Shown here one piece after another: positions 24,350 to 32,810 of a stretch of DNA of 34,146 bases. The translations under genes were made by a program, and so were the position numbers. The DNA comes from Nocardioides sp. GTDB lineage: Bacteria > Actinomycetota > Actinomycetes > Propionibacteriales > Nocardioidaceae. The stretch's first letter is position 1. Each line of letters starts with the position of its first letter. Under the pieces are notes generated by a model. The model saw only the letters and a list, made by a program, of their open reading frames with translations. It did not search any database and was not told where the DNA came from. The stretch lies in contig NZ_JAOPWY010000007.1 in NCBI RefSeq assembly GCF_025965415.1, positions 1-34,146 of the forward strand. The letters are read 5' to 3'.

Positions 24350-25873
24350 GTGTCCGAGCCGGTCCTCCCGGAGCGCGCTCGCCGGCACCGCGAGATGCAG
24401 CGCGCGATGCCCGGTGCGCCCCACTCGGGCGCCCCCGCGCGACTCTCCGACCGCCTCGTCGCCTCCTGGCAGCGCAGCGAGGAGTACGGCGTCCCGCTGG
24501 ACGACATCGACCCGTCGTTCGTCGGCACCGTGGACGCCGAGTCGCTCTTCTTCGAGTGCGGTCGCGAGGTGCTCACCGGCCTGCACCGGACGCTGGTCAA
24601 CGAGCCGGTGTCGCTGATGCTCACCGACGCGGACGGGCTCGTGCTCAACCGGATGAGCGGCGACACCGCGCTGCTCCGCGCCCTCGACGCGGTGCACCTC
24701 GCGCCCGGCTTCGCCTACGCCGAGCGCGCGGTGGGCACCAACGGCCTGGGCCTGGCCATCGCCGACCGGGTCCCCACGGTCGTCAGGGCCGAGGAGCACT
24801 ACGCGCTCAGCCTCTGCACCTACACGTGCGCGGCCGTCCCCGTCCTCGATCCGATCAGCGGGCAGCTCGAGGGCTGCATCAACCTCACGACCTGGTCCGC
24901 CCAGTCGAGCGACCTGCTGCTCGCCCTCGCGCAGTCGGCGGCCAGCAACACCTCCACGCTGATGCTCGCGCGGTCGCGGGGCCAACGTCCCCGACCGGCG
25001 CAGCGAGGTGAGGTCTTCCGCGTGGAGACACCGCGGCTGGAGCCGGGCTCCGGCACGCTCACCACGCTGGGACCGGCCTGGGCGGACGCGCGTGCGCTGG
25101 CCGAGGGCTCGATCGCCGACGGTCGGATCGTGGCGGCGGTCGGCGAGGACGGCAGCGGGCGCGCCACGCTGCTGGCGCAGGCGCTACGCCACGCCTACCC
25201 GCGCGAGCGCATCCTCGCAGCCTCCCCGCCCGCTCCGCAGGACAGCGAGGCGTGGATCGGGCTCTGGACCCCGGAGCTCGGCAAGCCCGACACGGGCATC
25301 CTCGTGCGCGACGTCGACCGACTGCCGACCTGGGTCGCCGAGCACATCCGCGACCTGGTGGTGCAGGCCCGGGCGCGCGCCGCGGCCGGGCTGGGTGTGC
25401 CGTTCGGCATGACGGCGAGCCGCTTCGAGGCCATCCCGCCCGCGCTCGCCGCGTTGGTCGACACCGTCGTCGCCGTGGCGCCGCTGCGGGAGCGACCGGA
25501 GGACGTCATGCCGCTGGCGCGCCACGTCGGACGTCGCGTCAGAGGCCGTGACGTGTCGATCAGCGGGCCCGCCGAGACCGCCCTGCGCGGTTGCGGCTGG
25601 CCGGGCAACGTCCGGCAGGTCACCGACGTCGTGACCCGTGCGGCGCGCCACGGCGACACCCTCGACGTACGCCACCTGTCCGCCGACATCCTCTCCGGCT
25701 CGTCACGCCGCCTGACCCGCATCGAGGCGTTCGAGCGCGACGAGATCGTCCGCGTCCTCACCCGGCCCGGCATCTCCATGCAGGAGGCCGGCGAGGAGCT
25801 CGGGATGAGCCGGTCGACCGTCTACCGCAAGCTCGCCCAGTACGACATCCACGTCCCGCGAGCCGGTTCCTGA
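24350..25873 (+). CDS. GAF / degenerate AAA / Fis-HTH transcriptional activator
   Basis: Regulator of the AcoR/MimR-like group, 507 residues. A GAF-type sensor domain covers about residues 60-215 (VSLMLTDADGLVLNRMSGD, GFAYAERAVGTNGLGLAIA). A vestigial AAA region (about 255-430) keeps the end motif G-C-G-W-P-G-N-V-R-Q but has lost its ATPase residues: the Walker A slot reads G-E-D-G-S-G-R-A-T, the Walker B slot G-I-L-V-R-D-V-D, and no GAFTGA loop is present. A Fis helix-turn-helix closes the protein (QEAGEELGMSRSTVYRKL, about 477-494). It should therefore act with a sigma-70-type factor rather than sigma-54. The GTG at 24350 is preferred over 24341 because of its SD. It probably controls the divergent operon. 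Confidence 0.88.
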   Translation: MSEPVLPERARRHREMQRAMPGAPHSGAPARLSDRLVASWQRSEEYGVPLDDIDPSFVGTVDAESLFFECGREVLTGLHRTLVNEPVSLMLTDADGLVLNRMSGDTALLRALDAVHLAPGFAYAERAVGTNGLGLAIADRVPTVVRAEEHYALSLCTYTCAAVPVLDPISGQLEGCINLTTWSAQSSDLLLALAQSAASNTSTLMLARSRGQRPRPAQRGEVFRVETPRLEPGSGTLTTLGPAWADARALAEGSIADGRIVAAVGEDGSGRATLLAQALRHAYPRERILAASPPAPQDSEAWIGLWTPELGKPDTGILVRDVDRLPTWVAEHIRDLVVQARARAAAGLGVPFGMTASRFEAIPPALAALVDTVVAVAPLRERPEDVMPLARHVGRRVRGRDVSISGPAETALRGCGWPGNVRQVTDVVTRAARHGDTLDVRHLSADILSGSSRRLTRIEAFERDEIVRVLTRPGISMQEAGEELGMSRSTVYRKLAQYDIHVPRAGS

Positions 25874-25888
25874 CGGTCCTCCCAGCCC

Positions 25889-25945
25889 TTCGGAGGTGAC
25901 CGCCGCGAAGGCCGCGCACCTAACGTCGGACCTCCGAACCTCCGG
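25889..25945 (+). promoter_or_regulatory. katE promoter region with inverted and direct repeats
   Basis: TTCGGAGGT (25889-25897) is the exact inverse of ACCTCCGAA (25930-25938), and a further ACCTCCGG follows directly (25938-25945). The arms flank a -10-like TAACGT (25921-25926). The arrangement suggests a regulator site for the catalase operon. Confidence 0.4.
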
Positions 25946-25981
25946 CGCACCCCAGCGCCCAGCACCCTCCTTGGGAGAGCG

Positions 25982-28060
25982 ATGCCGAACAAGCGACCGA
26001 GCACGACCACGCCGGACCAGCGCGGCGAGGGCGACGAGCTCCACCAGGGCGTCAAGCGCGGCGAGCGCATGACCACCGCGACGGGCACGCCGCTGGGCGA
26101 CGGGCAGAACTCGCTCAAGGTCGGCGACCGCGGACCCACCCTGCTCGAGGACTTCGCGTTCCGCGACAAGATGTTCCACTTCGACCACGAGCGGATCCCG
26201 GAGCGGGTCGTGCACGCGCGCGGCTACAGCGCGCACGGGACCCTCGAGTGCCTCGACGCCATCCCCGACCTCACGCGCGCGGCGCCCTTCCAGTCCAGGG
26301 GCAAGAAGACCGAGGCCTTCGTCCGGTTCTCCACCGTGGCCGGCAACATGGGCTCCCCCGACCTCGCCCGCGACGTGCGCGGCTTCGCGGTCAAGATGTA
26401 CACCGAGGAGGGCAACTGGGACCTCGTCGGCAACAACATCCCGGTCTTCTTCATCCAGGACGCGACGAAGTTCCCCGACCTCGTCCACGCGGTCAAGGAG
26501 GAGCAGGACCGCGGCTGGCCGCAGGCGGCCTCGGCCCACGACACGTTCTGGGACTTCGTGTCGCTGATGCCCGAGTCGACCCACATGCTGCTCTGGGCGA
26601 TGAGCGACCGCGCGATCCCGCGCTCGTTCCGCTTCATGGAGGGCTTCGGCGTCCACACCTACCGGTTCGTCAACGCCGACGGCGACGACACCTTCGTCAA
26701 GTTCCACTGGAAGCCGCGCCAGGGCATGCAGTCGGTGGTGTGGAACGAGGCGCTCAAGATCAACGGCGCCGACCCCGACTTCCACCGACGCGACCTCTAT
26801 GCCGCGATCGACAGCGGCGACCTCCCGCAGTGGGACCTCGGCGTCCAGGTCTTCGACGAGGCGTTCGCCGACGAGTTCGACTTCGACGTCCTCGATGCCA
26901 CCAAGATCATTCCCGAGGAGGTGCTGCCGGTGCGGGTCATCGCACGGCTCACCCTCGACCGGGTGGTCGACAACATGTTCGCCGAGAACGAGCAGGTCGC
27001 CTTCGGCACCCACAACGTGATCCCCGGCATCGACTTCAGCAACGACCCGCTGCTCCAGGGGCGCAACTTCTCCTACCTCGACACGCAGCTCAAGCGGCTG
27101 GGCAGCACCAACTTCACCCAGCTGCCGGTCAACGCTCCCCGCTGCCCGGTCCGGCACTTCCAGCGCGACGGCCACATGCAGACCGATCCCCAGATCGGGC
27201 GCGGCAACTACGAGCCCAACTCGCTGACCGGCGACGACCGCGGACCCCGCGCCGACGTCGTGCAGGGCTACCAGAGCGTCATGCGGCAGGAGTCGGGGCC
27301 GACCCGGCGGCTCCGGGCGGCGTCGTTCGCCGACCACTACAGCCAGGCCCGCCAGTTCTTCCTCAGCCAGACCGAGGTCGAGCAGGGCCACATCGTCGAC
27401 GCGTTCTCCTTCGAGCTCGCCAAGGTGGAGGACCCGAGGATCCGCACCCGGATGCTCGCCAACCTGCGCAACGTCCACGAGGACCTCGCGCAGCGCGTGG
27501 CCGACAAGCTGGCGATGCCGCTGCCCGAGGCGGCCGAGGCCGCCGTGCCGACGCGCACCGACCTGCCCGAGTCGCCCGCGCTCAGCATCCTGCTCAACGG
27601 GCCGGAGTCCTTCGCGGGCCGCAAGCTCGGAGTGCTGGTGACCAACGGCAGCGACAAGGCCGTGGTCAAGGCGGTGGCCTCCGCCTTCGAGGGAGCCGGT
27701 GCGGTCGTGGAGTACGTCGCCCCGGCGATCGGTCCGGTCAAGCTCAGGGGCGGCGGCACCCTGACCCCCGACCACGCCATCGACGGTGGTCCTTCGGTGC
27801 TCTTCGACGCGGTGGCCCTGCTGCCGTCCGCCGACGGCGCGAGCGACCTCGCCGGTCGCGCGAGCGCGCAGGACTTCGTGAGCGACGCCTTCGCCCACCA
27901 CAAGCTCGTCGGGCTGGGCGCGGATGCGGGCGCGCTGCTCGCCGCGGCGGGCGTGGAGCCGGACGAGGGGTTCCTCGACCTCGCCTCGGCCGACGACGCC
28001 GACGTCTTCGTCACCCGCTGCGCCTCCCTGCGGTTCTGGGATCGCGACGTCCGTGCCTGA
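25982..28060 (+). CDS. katE: Large-subunit monofunctional catalase (KatE/HPII type)
   Basis: Haem catalase converting hydrogen peroxide to water and oxygen. At 692 residues it belongs to the large-subunit class. The core holds the catalytic His H78 (R-V-V-H-A-R-G), the distal Asn in V-G-N-N-I-P-V-F-F (about N151/N152) and the proximal haem ligand tyrosine in N-F-S-Y-L-D-T-Q (Y365). A C-terminal domain of about 150 residues ([20 protein letters not shown] onward) has the flavodoxin/DJ-1-like fold typical of this class. The ATG follows GGGAGAG. Its final codons overlap the GTG of the next gene by 8 bases, making it the first gene of a four-gene run. Confidence 0.96.
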   Translation: MPNKRPSTTTPDQRGEGDELHQGVKRGERMTTATGTPLGDGQNSLKVGDRGPTLLEDFAFRDKMFHFDHERIPERVVHARGYSAHGTLECLDAIPDLTRAAPFQSRGKKTEAFVRFSTVAGNMGSPDLARDVRGFAVKMYTEEGNWDLVGNNIPVFFIQDATKFPDLVHAVKEEQDRGWPQAASAHDTFWDFVSLMPESTHMLLWAMSDRAIPRSFRFMEGFGVHTYRFVNADGDDTFVKFHWKPRQGMQSVVWNEALKINGADPDFHRRDLYAAIDSGDLPQWDLGVQVFDEAFADEFDFDVLDATKIIPEEVLPVRVIARLTLDRVVDNMFAENEQVAFGTHNVIPGIDFSNDPLLQGRNFSYLDTQLKRLGSTNFTQLPVNAPRCPVRHFQRDGHMQTDPQIGRGNYEPNSLTGDDRGPRADVVQGYQSVMRQESGPTRRLRAASFADHYSQARQFFLSQTEVEQGHIVDAFSFELAKVEDPRIRTRMLANLRNVHEDLAQRVADKLAMPLPEAAEAAVPTRTDLPESPALSILLNGPESFAGRKLGVLVTNGSDKAVVKAVASAFEGAGAVVEYVAPAIGPVKLRGGGTLTPDHAIDGGPSVLFDAVALLPSADGASDLAGRASAQDFVSDAFAHHKLVGLGADAGALLAAAGVEPDEGFLDLASADDADVFVTRCASLRFWDRDVRA

Positions 28061-29087
28061 CGCCGGGCCCGTGCTGCTCGGCGTCCCGACGGACGCCGAG
28101 CGGAGCGAGCTCGCGGACCTCGTCGACCGCGCCCGCGAGGCGGCGGGCGACGTGCCGGCCGCCCTCGCGCTCGCGGGGGTCGTGGGCGAGCAGCTGCCGA
28201 CGCCCGGTGACGGGCGCACGAGTCACCTCTGGTCGGCCCTGGCGAGCGTCGCCGCGGTCGACCTCACCGTGGCGCGCACCCTGGAGCCGCACCTCGACGC
28301 CCTCGCGATCCTCGACCAGGCGGGAGTCGCCGTCGAGGCCGGCACCTGGGGTGTCTTCGCCGCCGAGGGGCCGGGCGAGCCGTTGCGCGCCGAGCGCAGC
28401 GGGACGGCGTACGTCCTCGACGGGCGCAAGCACTGGTGCTCGCTCGCCGGCGTGCTGGACCGGGCGCTGATCAGCGCCCGCGTCGGGGAGGACCGACAGC
28501 TCTTCGCCGTCGACCTGACCCAGCCCGGCGTCACCGCAGTGCCGGGCACCTGGGCCGCGCGCGGCCTCGCTGCGGTCGACTCGGGCCCGATGGACTTCGC
28601 GGCCGTGCCGGCCGGCGCCGTGGGCGAGCCGGGGTGGTACCTCGAGCGTCCGGGCTTCGCCTGGGGCGGCATCGGGGTCGCCGCCGTCTGGTTCGGCGGC
28701 GCCGTCGGCGTGGCCCGACGGATGCTGGCCGCGAGCGCCACCCGCCCACCCGACCAGGTGGCACTCATGCACCTCGGTGCCGTCGACGCCGCGCTGCACG
28801 CCGCGCGCTGCGTCCTCGAGCAGGCGGCGTACGCCGTCGACGACGGGGACCTGCGCGGTGCCGACGGCTGGCGCACGGCGCTCCGCGTGCGCGAGGTCGT
28901 CGCGCTGGCCGCCGAGGACGTGCTCCGCCGCGCCGCCCACGGCCTCGGCCCCGGACCGCTCGCCACCGACGAGGAGCACGCCCGCCGGGTGGCCGACCTC
29001 GAGCTCTACCTGCGCCAGTGGCACGCCGAGCGCGACCAGGCCGCCCTGGGGCAGGACCTCACCCGTCCCGGTGCGAGCGGGTGGTGA
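28053..29087 (+). CDS. Acyl-CoA-dehydrogenase-like flavoprotein
   Basis: A 344-residue protein with the overall pattern of acyl-CoA dehydrogenases: an N-terminal helical part, a middle beta segment with [10 protein letters not shown] and [14 protein letters not shown], and a C-terminal four-helix part ([40 protein letters not shown]). It is shorter than the usual 380 residues. I cannot place the catalytic glutamate, so it may be a desaturase or oxidase on an unusual substrate, or non-catalytic. The GTG at 28053 lies inside the catalase 3' end, and its stop overlaps the next start (GTGA). The tight linkage to sugar-modifying genes argues against ordinary fatty-acid oxidation. Confidence 0.8.
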   Translation: MPDAGPVLLGVPTDAERSELADLVDRAREAAGDVPAALALAGVVGEQLPTPGDGRTSHLWSALASVAAVDLTVARTLEPHLDALAILDQAGVAVEAGTWGVFAAEGPGEPLRAERSGTAYVLDGRKHWCSLAGVLDRALISARVGEDRQLFAVDLTQPGVTAVPGTWAARGLAAVDSGPMDFAAVPAGAVGEPGWYLERPGFAWGGIGVAAVWFGGAVGVARRMLAASATRPPDQVALMHLGAVDAALHAARCVLEQAAYAVDDGDLRGADGWRTALRVREVVALAAEDVLRRAAHGLGPGPLATDEEHARRVADLELYLRQWHAERDQAALGQDLTRPGASGW

Positions 29088-30400
29088 CCGGACCCGAGTT
29101 CCGCCACGATCGGCCCGGCACGCCCGCCGCCGCGTGGACGGACACGCTCGCCCGCCGCACGCTCGCACCCCTGCAGCTGCCGGCCTCACGCAGCCGGCTC
29201 GTGGTCGTCGGCGCCCATCCCGACGACGAGACCCTCGGTGCGGGTGGTCTGATCCGCAGCGCCGCCCTCGCGGGGTGGCGCGTCGAGGTCGTCACGGCGA
29301 CGGCCGGGGAGGGGTCGCACCCCCACTCCCCCTCGCACACGCCCCAGCAGCTCGCTGACGTCCGCCGGGCCGAGCTGCGCGCCGCCATCACCGGGCTCGC
29401 CCCGGAGGCGACCGTGACGTGCCTCGACCTGCCCGACGGCGACGTCGCGTCGCACGCCACCGAGCTGGTCGCGGCCCTCGTCGCCGCCATCGGCACCGAC
29501 GGGGCCGACGTGCTCCTGTGTGCGCCGTGGCGCCGTGACGGGCACCCCGACCACGAGGCGGTCGGGCGGGCGGCCGCCGTCGCCGCCGCACGGACCGATG
29601 CCCGGCTGCTGGAGTACCCCGTGTGGCTCTGGCACTGGGGCACGGAGGACGACCTGCCGTGGGACCGGGCCACCCGGCTGCCCCTGGATGCGGCCGACCT
29701 GGCCGCGAAGCGGGCGGCGGTGGCCGCGCACGCCAGCCAGGTCGGCCCCCTCTCGGACGCGGCCGGCGACGAGGTCCTGCTGGACGACGACCTGCTCGCC
29801 CACTTCGAGCGCGACGAGCTCTTCATCGCCTGCGAGGACAGGGTCGACGACGACGCGTTGGACGTCGTCCACCGCGAGCGACCCGACCCCTGGCAGGTCG
29901 ACTCCTTCTACGAGCGCCGCAAGCGCGCACTCACCCTCGCGAGCCTGCCGCGCGAGCACTACGGCCGGGCCCTCGAGGTCGGGTGCTCCGTCGGCGCGCT
30001 GGCCGTCGACCTGGCCGGACGCTGCGACCACCTGCTCGCCCTGGACGCCAGCGAGACCGCGATCGACCTCGCCCGCCGGCGTACGGCCGGGGTGGAGACC
30101 GTCGACGTACGACGGGCGCGCGTGCCGGCCGAGTGGCCGGACGGGCGCTTCGACCTGGTGTCGATCTCGGAGGTCGGCTACTTCCTGAGCCCCCGCGAGC
30201 TCGGCGAGGTCGTCGGGCTCGCCCTCCGCGCGCTCACCGACGACGGGCACCTGCTGCTGTGCCACTGGCGCCACCAGCCGGTCGGCTGGCCCCTCGCGGG
30301 CCCCGCCGTCCACGACGCCTTCCTGGCCACCGGCGCACCTGTGCTCGTCGAGCACCAGGAGACCGACTTCCTGCTGCACGTGCTGGGTCGTCCCTCGTGA
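29084..30400 (+). CDS. Fused PIG-L deacetylase and SAM-dependent methyltransferase
   Basis: A 438-residue two-domain enzyme. Residues about 37-250 form a PIG-L/LmbE zinc deacetylase: VVVGAHPDDETLGAGG (zinc motif H45-P-D-D-E49) and the downstream H-P-D-H-E-A-V-G-R-A. Such domains remove acetyl groups from N-acetyl sugars, as MshB does in mycothiol synthesis. Residues about 270-438 form a class I methyltransferase with motif I A-L-E-V-G-C-S-V-G-A-L-A (about 295-305), an acidic post-I residue in L-L-A-L-D-A-S, and F-D-L-V-S-I-S-E-V-G-Y-F. The fusion is seen in NodS-like groups. GTG starts at 29081 and 29084 are adjacent; 29084 gives the GTGA overlap. The next gene overlaps by 4 bases. The substrate is unknown. 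Confidence 0.9.
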   Translation: MTGPEFRHDRPGTPAAAWTDTLARRTLAPLQLPASRSRLVVVGAHPDDETLGAGGLIRSAALAGWRVEVVTATAGEGSHPHSPSHTPQQLADVRRAELRAAITGLAPEATVTCLDLPDGDVASHATELVAALVAAIGTDGADVLLCAPWRRDGHPDHEAVGRAAAVAAARTDARLLEYPVWLWHWGTEDDLPWDRATRLPLDAADLAAKRAAVAAHASQVGPLSDAAGDEVLLDDDLLAHFERDELFIACEDRVDDDALDVVHRERPDPWQVDSFYERRKRALTLASLPREHYGRALEVGCSVGALAVDLAGRCDHLLALDASETAIDLARRRTAGVETVDVRRARVPAEWPDGRFDLVSISEVGYFLSPRELGEVVGLALRALTDDGHLLLCHWRHQPVGWPLAGPAVHDAFLATGAPVLVEHQETDFLLHVLGRPS

Positions 30401-31101
30401 CCGGGCCGACGGCGCTCGCCGTCGTGGTCCCCGTCCGCGACGAGGAGGAGCTCCTGCCGGCATGCCTCGACTCGGTCGCCGACGCCGTGGCGGCACTCGC
30501 GCAGGCACACCCCGAGATCCCGACGCGGGTCTTCGTCGTGCTCGACGCCTGCCAGGACGGCTCGGCGCAGGTGGTGGCCGCTCGCCCTGAGGTCTCGGCC
30601 GTCGTCGCGCAGGCCGGCAACGTGGGTGTCGCGCGGGCCCTCGGTGTGGCCGCAGCGGCCGACTGGGTCGCCACCACCGGCTCCGGCCCGGGCTCGCTCT
30701 GGGTGGCCAACACCGACGGCGACAGCGTCGTCCCCCGCCACTGGCTGCTCGCCCAGGTGCGGATGGCCCGCACGGGCCGCCGTCTCGTCGTGGGCACCGT
30801 CCGGCCCCGGCCAGGTGACCTCACCGAGGACGAGCTCGCCCGGTGGCTCGAGCGGCACAGCGCCGCGGACGGGCACGAGCACATCCACGGCGCGAACCTC
30901 GGGTTCTCGTGGGAGGCCTACGAGTCGGTCGGCGGCTTCGCCCCGATCGCCGCGCACGAGGACGTCGAGCTCGTCGGCGCCCTGCGTCGTGCCGGCGTCG
31001 ACTGGGTCGCGACCGGTGGGATCGCGGTGACGACGTCGGGCCGCCGGGTGGCGCGCGCCCCTGACGGCTTCGCCCGCTACCTCGAGGACATGGGTGCCTG
31101 A
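30397..31101 (+). CDS. Family 2 glycosyltransferase
   Basis: GT-A fold transferase of 234 residues. It begins with the typical A-V-V-V-P-V-R-D-E-E-E-L-L-P-A-C-L-D-S nucleotide-sugar strand and helix. The metal-binding acidic motif lies in V-A-N-T-D-G-D-S (about residues 104-111). H-I-H-G-A-N-L-G-F-S-W-E-A-Y (near 165) and the acidic H-E-D-V-E-L motif follow, as expected for catalysis. There is no membrane helix, so it acts in the cytosol. The GTG overlaps the stop of the deacetylase/methyltransferase gene (GTGA) and it ends the operon. Glycosyl transfer followed by deacetylation, as in mycothiol assembly, is an analogy only. Confidence 0.9.
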   Translation: MTGPTALAVVVPVRDEEELLPACLDSVADAVAALAQAHPEIPTRVFVVLDACQDGSAQVVAARPEVSAVVAQAGNVGVARALGVAAAADWVATTGSGPGSLWVANTDGDSVVPRHWLLAQVRMARTGRRLVVGTVRPRPGDLTEDELARWLERHSAADGHEHIHGANLGFSWEAYESVGGFAPIAAHEDVELVGALRRAGVDWVATGGIAVTTSGRRVARAPDGFARYLEDMGA

Positions 31102-31111
31102 GGTCCCCGTC

Positions 31112-31117
31112 TAGGCT
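31112..31117 (+). promoter_or_regulatory. Putative -10 box of exonuclease gene
   Basis: TAGGCT lies 13 bases before the ATG at 31131, so the mRNA would have a leader of only about 6 bases. No SD is visible. Confidence 0.4.
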
Positions 31118-31130
31118 GGCGGCGATCGCC

Positions 31131-32126
31131 ATGACCCAGACCGACACGCGCGACCGCAGGCTCCTCCTCGTGGTCGACGCCCCCTCGCTGCTGCACCGCA
31201 ACCACCACGCGCGGGCGCACACCGGCCTGCGCGACCGCGCGGGGCGGCCGATCTGGGCGCTGCACGGGATGCTGCGCCAGATCCTCGAGTCGATCGACAC
31301 GATCGGCCCGGACGCGGTGATCTTCGGGCTCGACGACCGGACCTCGTCCGTGCGCCGCGATGCCTATCCCGACTACAAGGCAGGCCGCGCCGAGAAGGAC
31401 GCCGAGCTCGTCGACCAGCTCGACCGCGCCGGCGCCCTGCTCGACGCGCTCGGGCTCGCCACCCTGACCCCGCCCGGGCTGGAGGCCGACGACGTCAACG
31501 CCTCGGGGGCGACGTGGGCGACGGCGAACGGCTGGAACTGCGTCATCATCACCTCCGACCGCGACGCCTTCGCCCACATCAGCGGCCACACCCAGGTGCT
31601 GCGCCTCATCGACGGGGGCATCCACGGCTCCCCGATGCTCAACCCGGCACGGCTCTTCAACATGTACGGCGTCCGCGCGGCCAACTACCTCGCCTTCGCC
31701 GCGATGCGCGGCGACTCCAGCGACAACCTGCCCGGCGTCCAGGGCATCGGCGAGAAGACGGCGGCGATCCTGCTCGACGTCGCCGGCTCGATGGCTGCGG
31801 CGTGGTCCGACATCGACCACAACGAGGGACGGGCGCTGGCCGAGGCGCTCGACGATTGGGCGGCCGAGACCGGTGGCCGCCGCCTCGGCGCGACCGTCGT
31901 ACGACGTCTGCGGGCCGACGGCGCGCGCGAGCGCTACGACTTCAACGTGCGGATGATGTCGGGGCAGGACGACCTCGACCTCGGGCTCACCCCCGACGTG
32001 CCGGGCTCGCGCGGGCTGCTGCCGCTGGACCTGGACCGGGTGACCAAGGTGGTCGGGTTCCTCGACAACGACTTCACGACCGACCTCGCGGTGCGCGTGC
32101 TGACCGGTCGGCCGGCCTCCGGCTGA
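31131..32126 (+). CDS. 5'-3' exonuclease (PolI N-terminal / FEN-like)
   Basis: Structure-specific 5' nuclease of 331 residues resembling the N-terminal domain of DNA polymerase I but encoded alone. Metal-binding acidic residues are seen in L-V-V-D-A-P-S-L-L-H-R, F-G-L-D-D-R-T-S-S-V-R-R, G-L-E-A-D-D-V-N and I-T-S-D-R-D-A-F. The helix-3-turn-helix DNA-binding motif is RGDSSDNLPGVQGIGEKTAA (about 197-216). Actinobacteria often carry such a stand-alone nuclease in addition to polA, probably for removing RNA primers or flaps. It converges with the GPP34 gene, and the two stops lie in the same hairpin. Confidence 0.92.
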   Translation: MTQTDTRDRRLLLVVDAPSLLHRNHHARAHTGLRDRAGRPIWALHGMLRQILESIDTIGPDAVIFGLDDRTSSVRRDAYPDYKAGRAEKDAELVDQLDRAGALLDALGLATLTPPGLEADDVNASGATWATANGWNCVIITSDRDAFAHISGHTQVLRLIDGGIHGSPMLNPARLFNMYGVRAANYLAFAAMRGDSSDNLPGVQGIGEKTAAILLDVAGSMAAAWSDIDHNEGRALAEALDDWAAETGGRRLGATVVRRLRADGARERYDFNVRMMSGQDDLDLGLTPDVPGSRGLLPLDLDRVTKVVGFLDNDFTTDLAVRVLTGRPASG

Positions 32127-32139
32127 GCCTCAGCCGGAG
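32117..32139. terminator. Perfect stop-codon hairpin between convergent genes
   Basis: CTCCGGCTGA, loop GCC, TCAGCCGGAG: a perfect 10-bp stem with a 3-base loop. The inner stem contains the TGA stops of both the exonuclease and GPP34 genes. There is no U-run. Confidence 0.6.
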
Positions 32140-32798
32140 CTGCCGCCGGCGGCGATCGCGGGCATGATCGCGGCCGTCATGATCGCCGCATTCATCGCGG
32201 CCACCGCCTTGGCGACGACCTCGCCGGCCTTGACCTCCGTGCTGACCTGCTCGATGCGCCGCTTGAGGTCGCGGCGCCCGAGCGTCCCCTTCTCGTCGTC
32301 GAGGACCTTCGGCGCGACGCCGAGGCCCTGGAGGATCGCCAGCAGCGTCGCGTCCTCGGGCTGCGGGGTGCCGCCCTGCAGCACCACGCGCAGCTGCTCA
32401 CGCGTACGCCGCTCCGGCTCGGGGTCGAGCACGGGGTACTTCGCCGGGACCAGGCCGAGGGCGCGCTTCTCCTCGACGTCGATCACCCCGGCAGCGGCCA
32501 GCGCCGCCGCGACCTGCTGCTCGACCGCCAGCTTGCGGTCGGTCACCAGGGACGACAGCTTCTTGCCGTCGCGCTCCTCGAGCCGGCTCATCGCGGCGTC
32601 GAGCGCGGGGTGCCCGGGCGGGCCCGGCCGGAGGACAGTCATCCGCGGGTCCTTGTCGTCGCTGAGCGTGATCCGCTCGGCGAGCACGAGGTCGGTGACG
32701 ATCGCGGCCGCGATGCCGTAGCCGCGCTGGGCGGACATGCACTCGGGCTTGCCGTCGTCACGACGCAGGAGCAGGAAGAGCTGTTCGGCGATCAGCAT
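32130..32798 (-). CDS. GPP34 (GOLPH3-like) family protein
   Basis: A 222-residue protein of the GPP34 family. Eukaryotic GOLPH3 binds phosphatidylinositol-4-phosphate at the Golgi; the actinobacterial members have no settled role. Recognisable segments are L-I-A-E-Q-L-F-L-L-L-R-R-D-D-G-K at the N-terminus, GIAAAIVTDLVLAERITLSD, VIDVEEKRALGLVPAKYPVL (near 115-135) and R-T-R-E-Q-L-R-V-V-L-Q-G-G. The C-terminus is a hydrophobic Ala/Ile-rich stretch (AMNAAIMTAAIMPAIAAGG) that might associate with membrane. A TAGGCT box lies 6 bases before the ATG, so the mRNA is probably leaderless. Confidence 0.92.
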   Translation of the reverse strand: MLIAEQLFLLLRRDDGKPECMSAQRGYGIAAAIVTDLVLAERITLSDDKDPRMTVLRPGPPGHPALDAAMSRLEERDGKKLSSLVTDRKLAVEQQVAAALAAAGVIDVEEKRALGLVPAKYPVLDPEPERRTREQLRVVLQGGTPQPEDATLLAILQGLGVAPKVLDDEKGTLGRRDLKRRIEQVSTEVKAGEVVAKAVAAMNAAIMTAAIMPAIAAGGSSG

Positions 32799-32804
32799 GC
32801 CGCC

Positions 32805-32810
32805 AGCCTA
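32805..32810 (-). promoter_or_regulatory. Putative leaderless -10 box of GPP34 gene
   Basis: TAGGCT on the minus strand ends 6 bases before the ATG at 32798. There is no Shine-Dalgarno sequence. Confidence 0.5.

Noticed and set aside
29388..30957. Overlapping frames opposite the PIG-L/methyltransferase and GT2 genes
   Set aside because: Repetitive R/A/G/P composition in the shadow of genes with clear catalytic motifs.
1120..31905. Recurring GTACGACG-type sequence in many genes
   Set aside because: Nearly all copies lie in coding sequence and read as Val/Ala-Tyr-Asp/Arg codon combinations. This looks like codon and oligomer bias rather than a placed signal.
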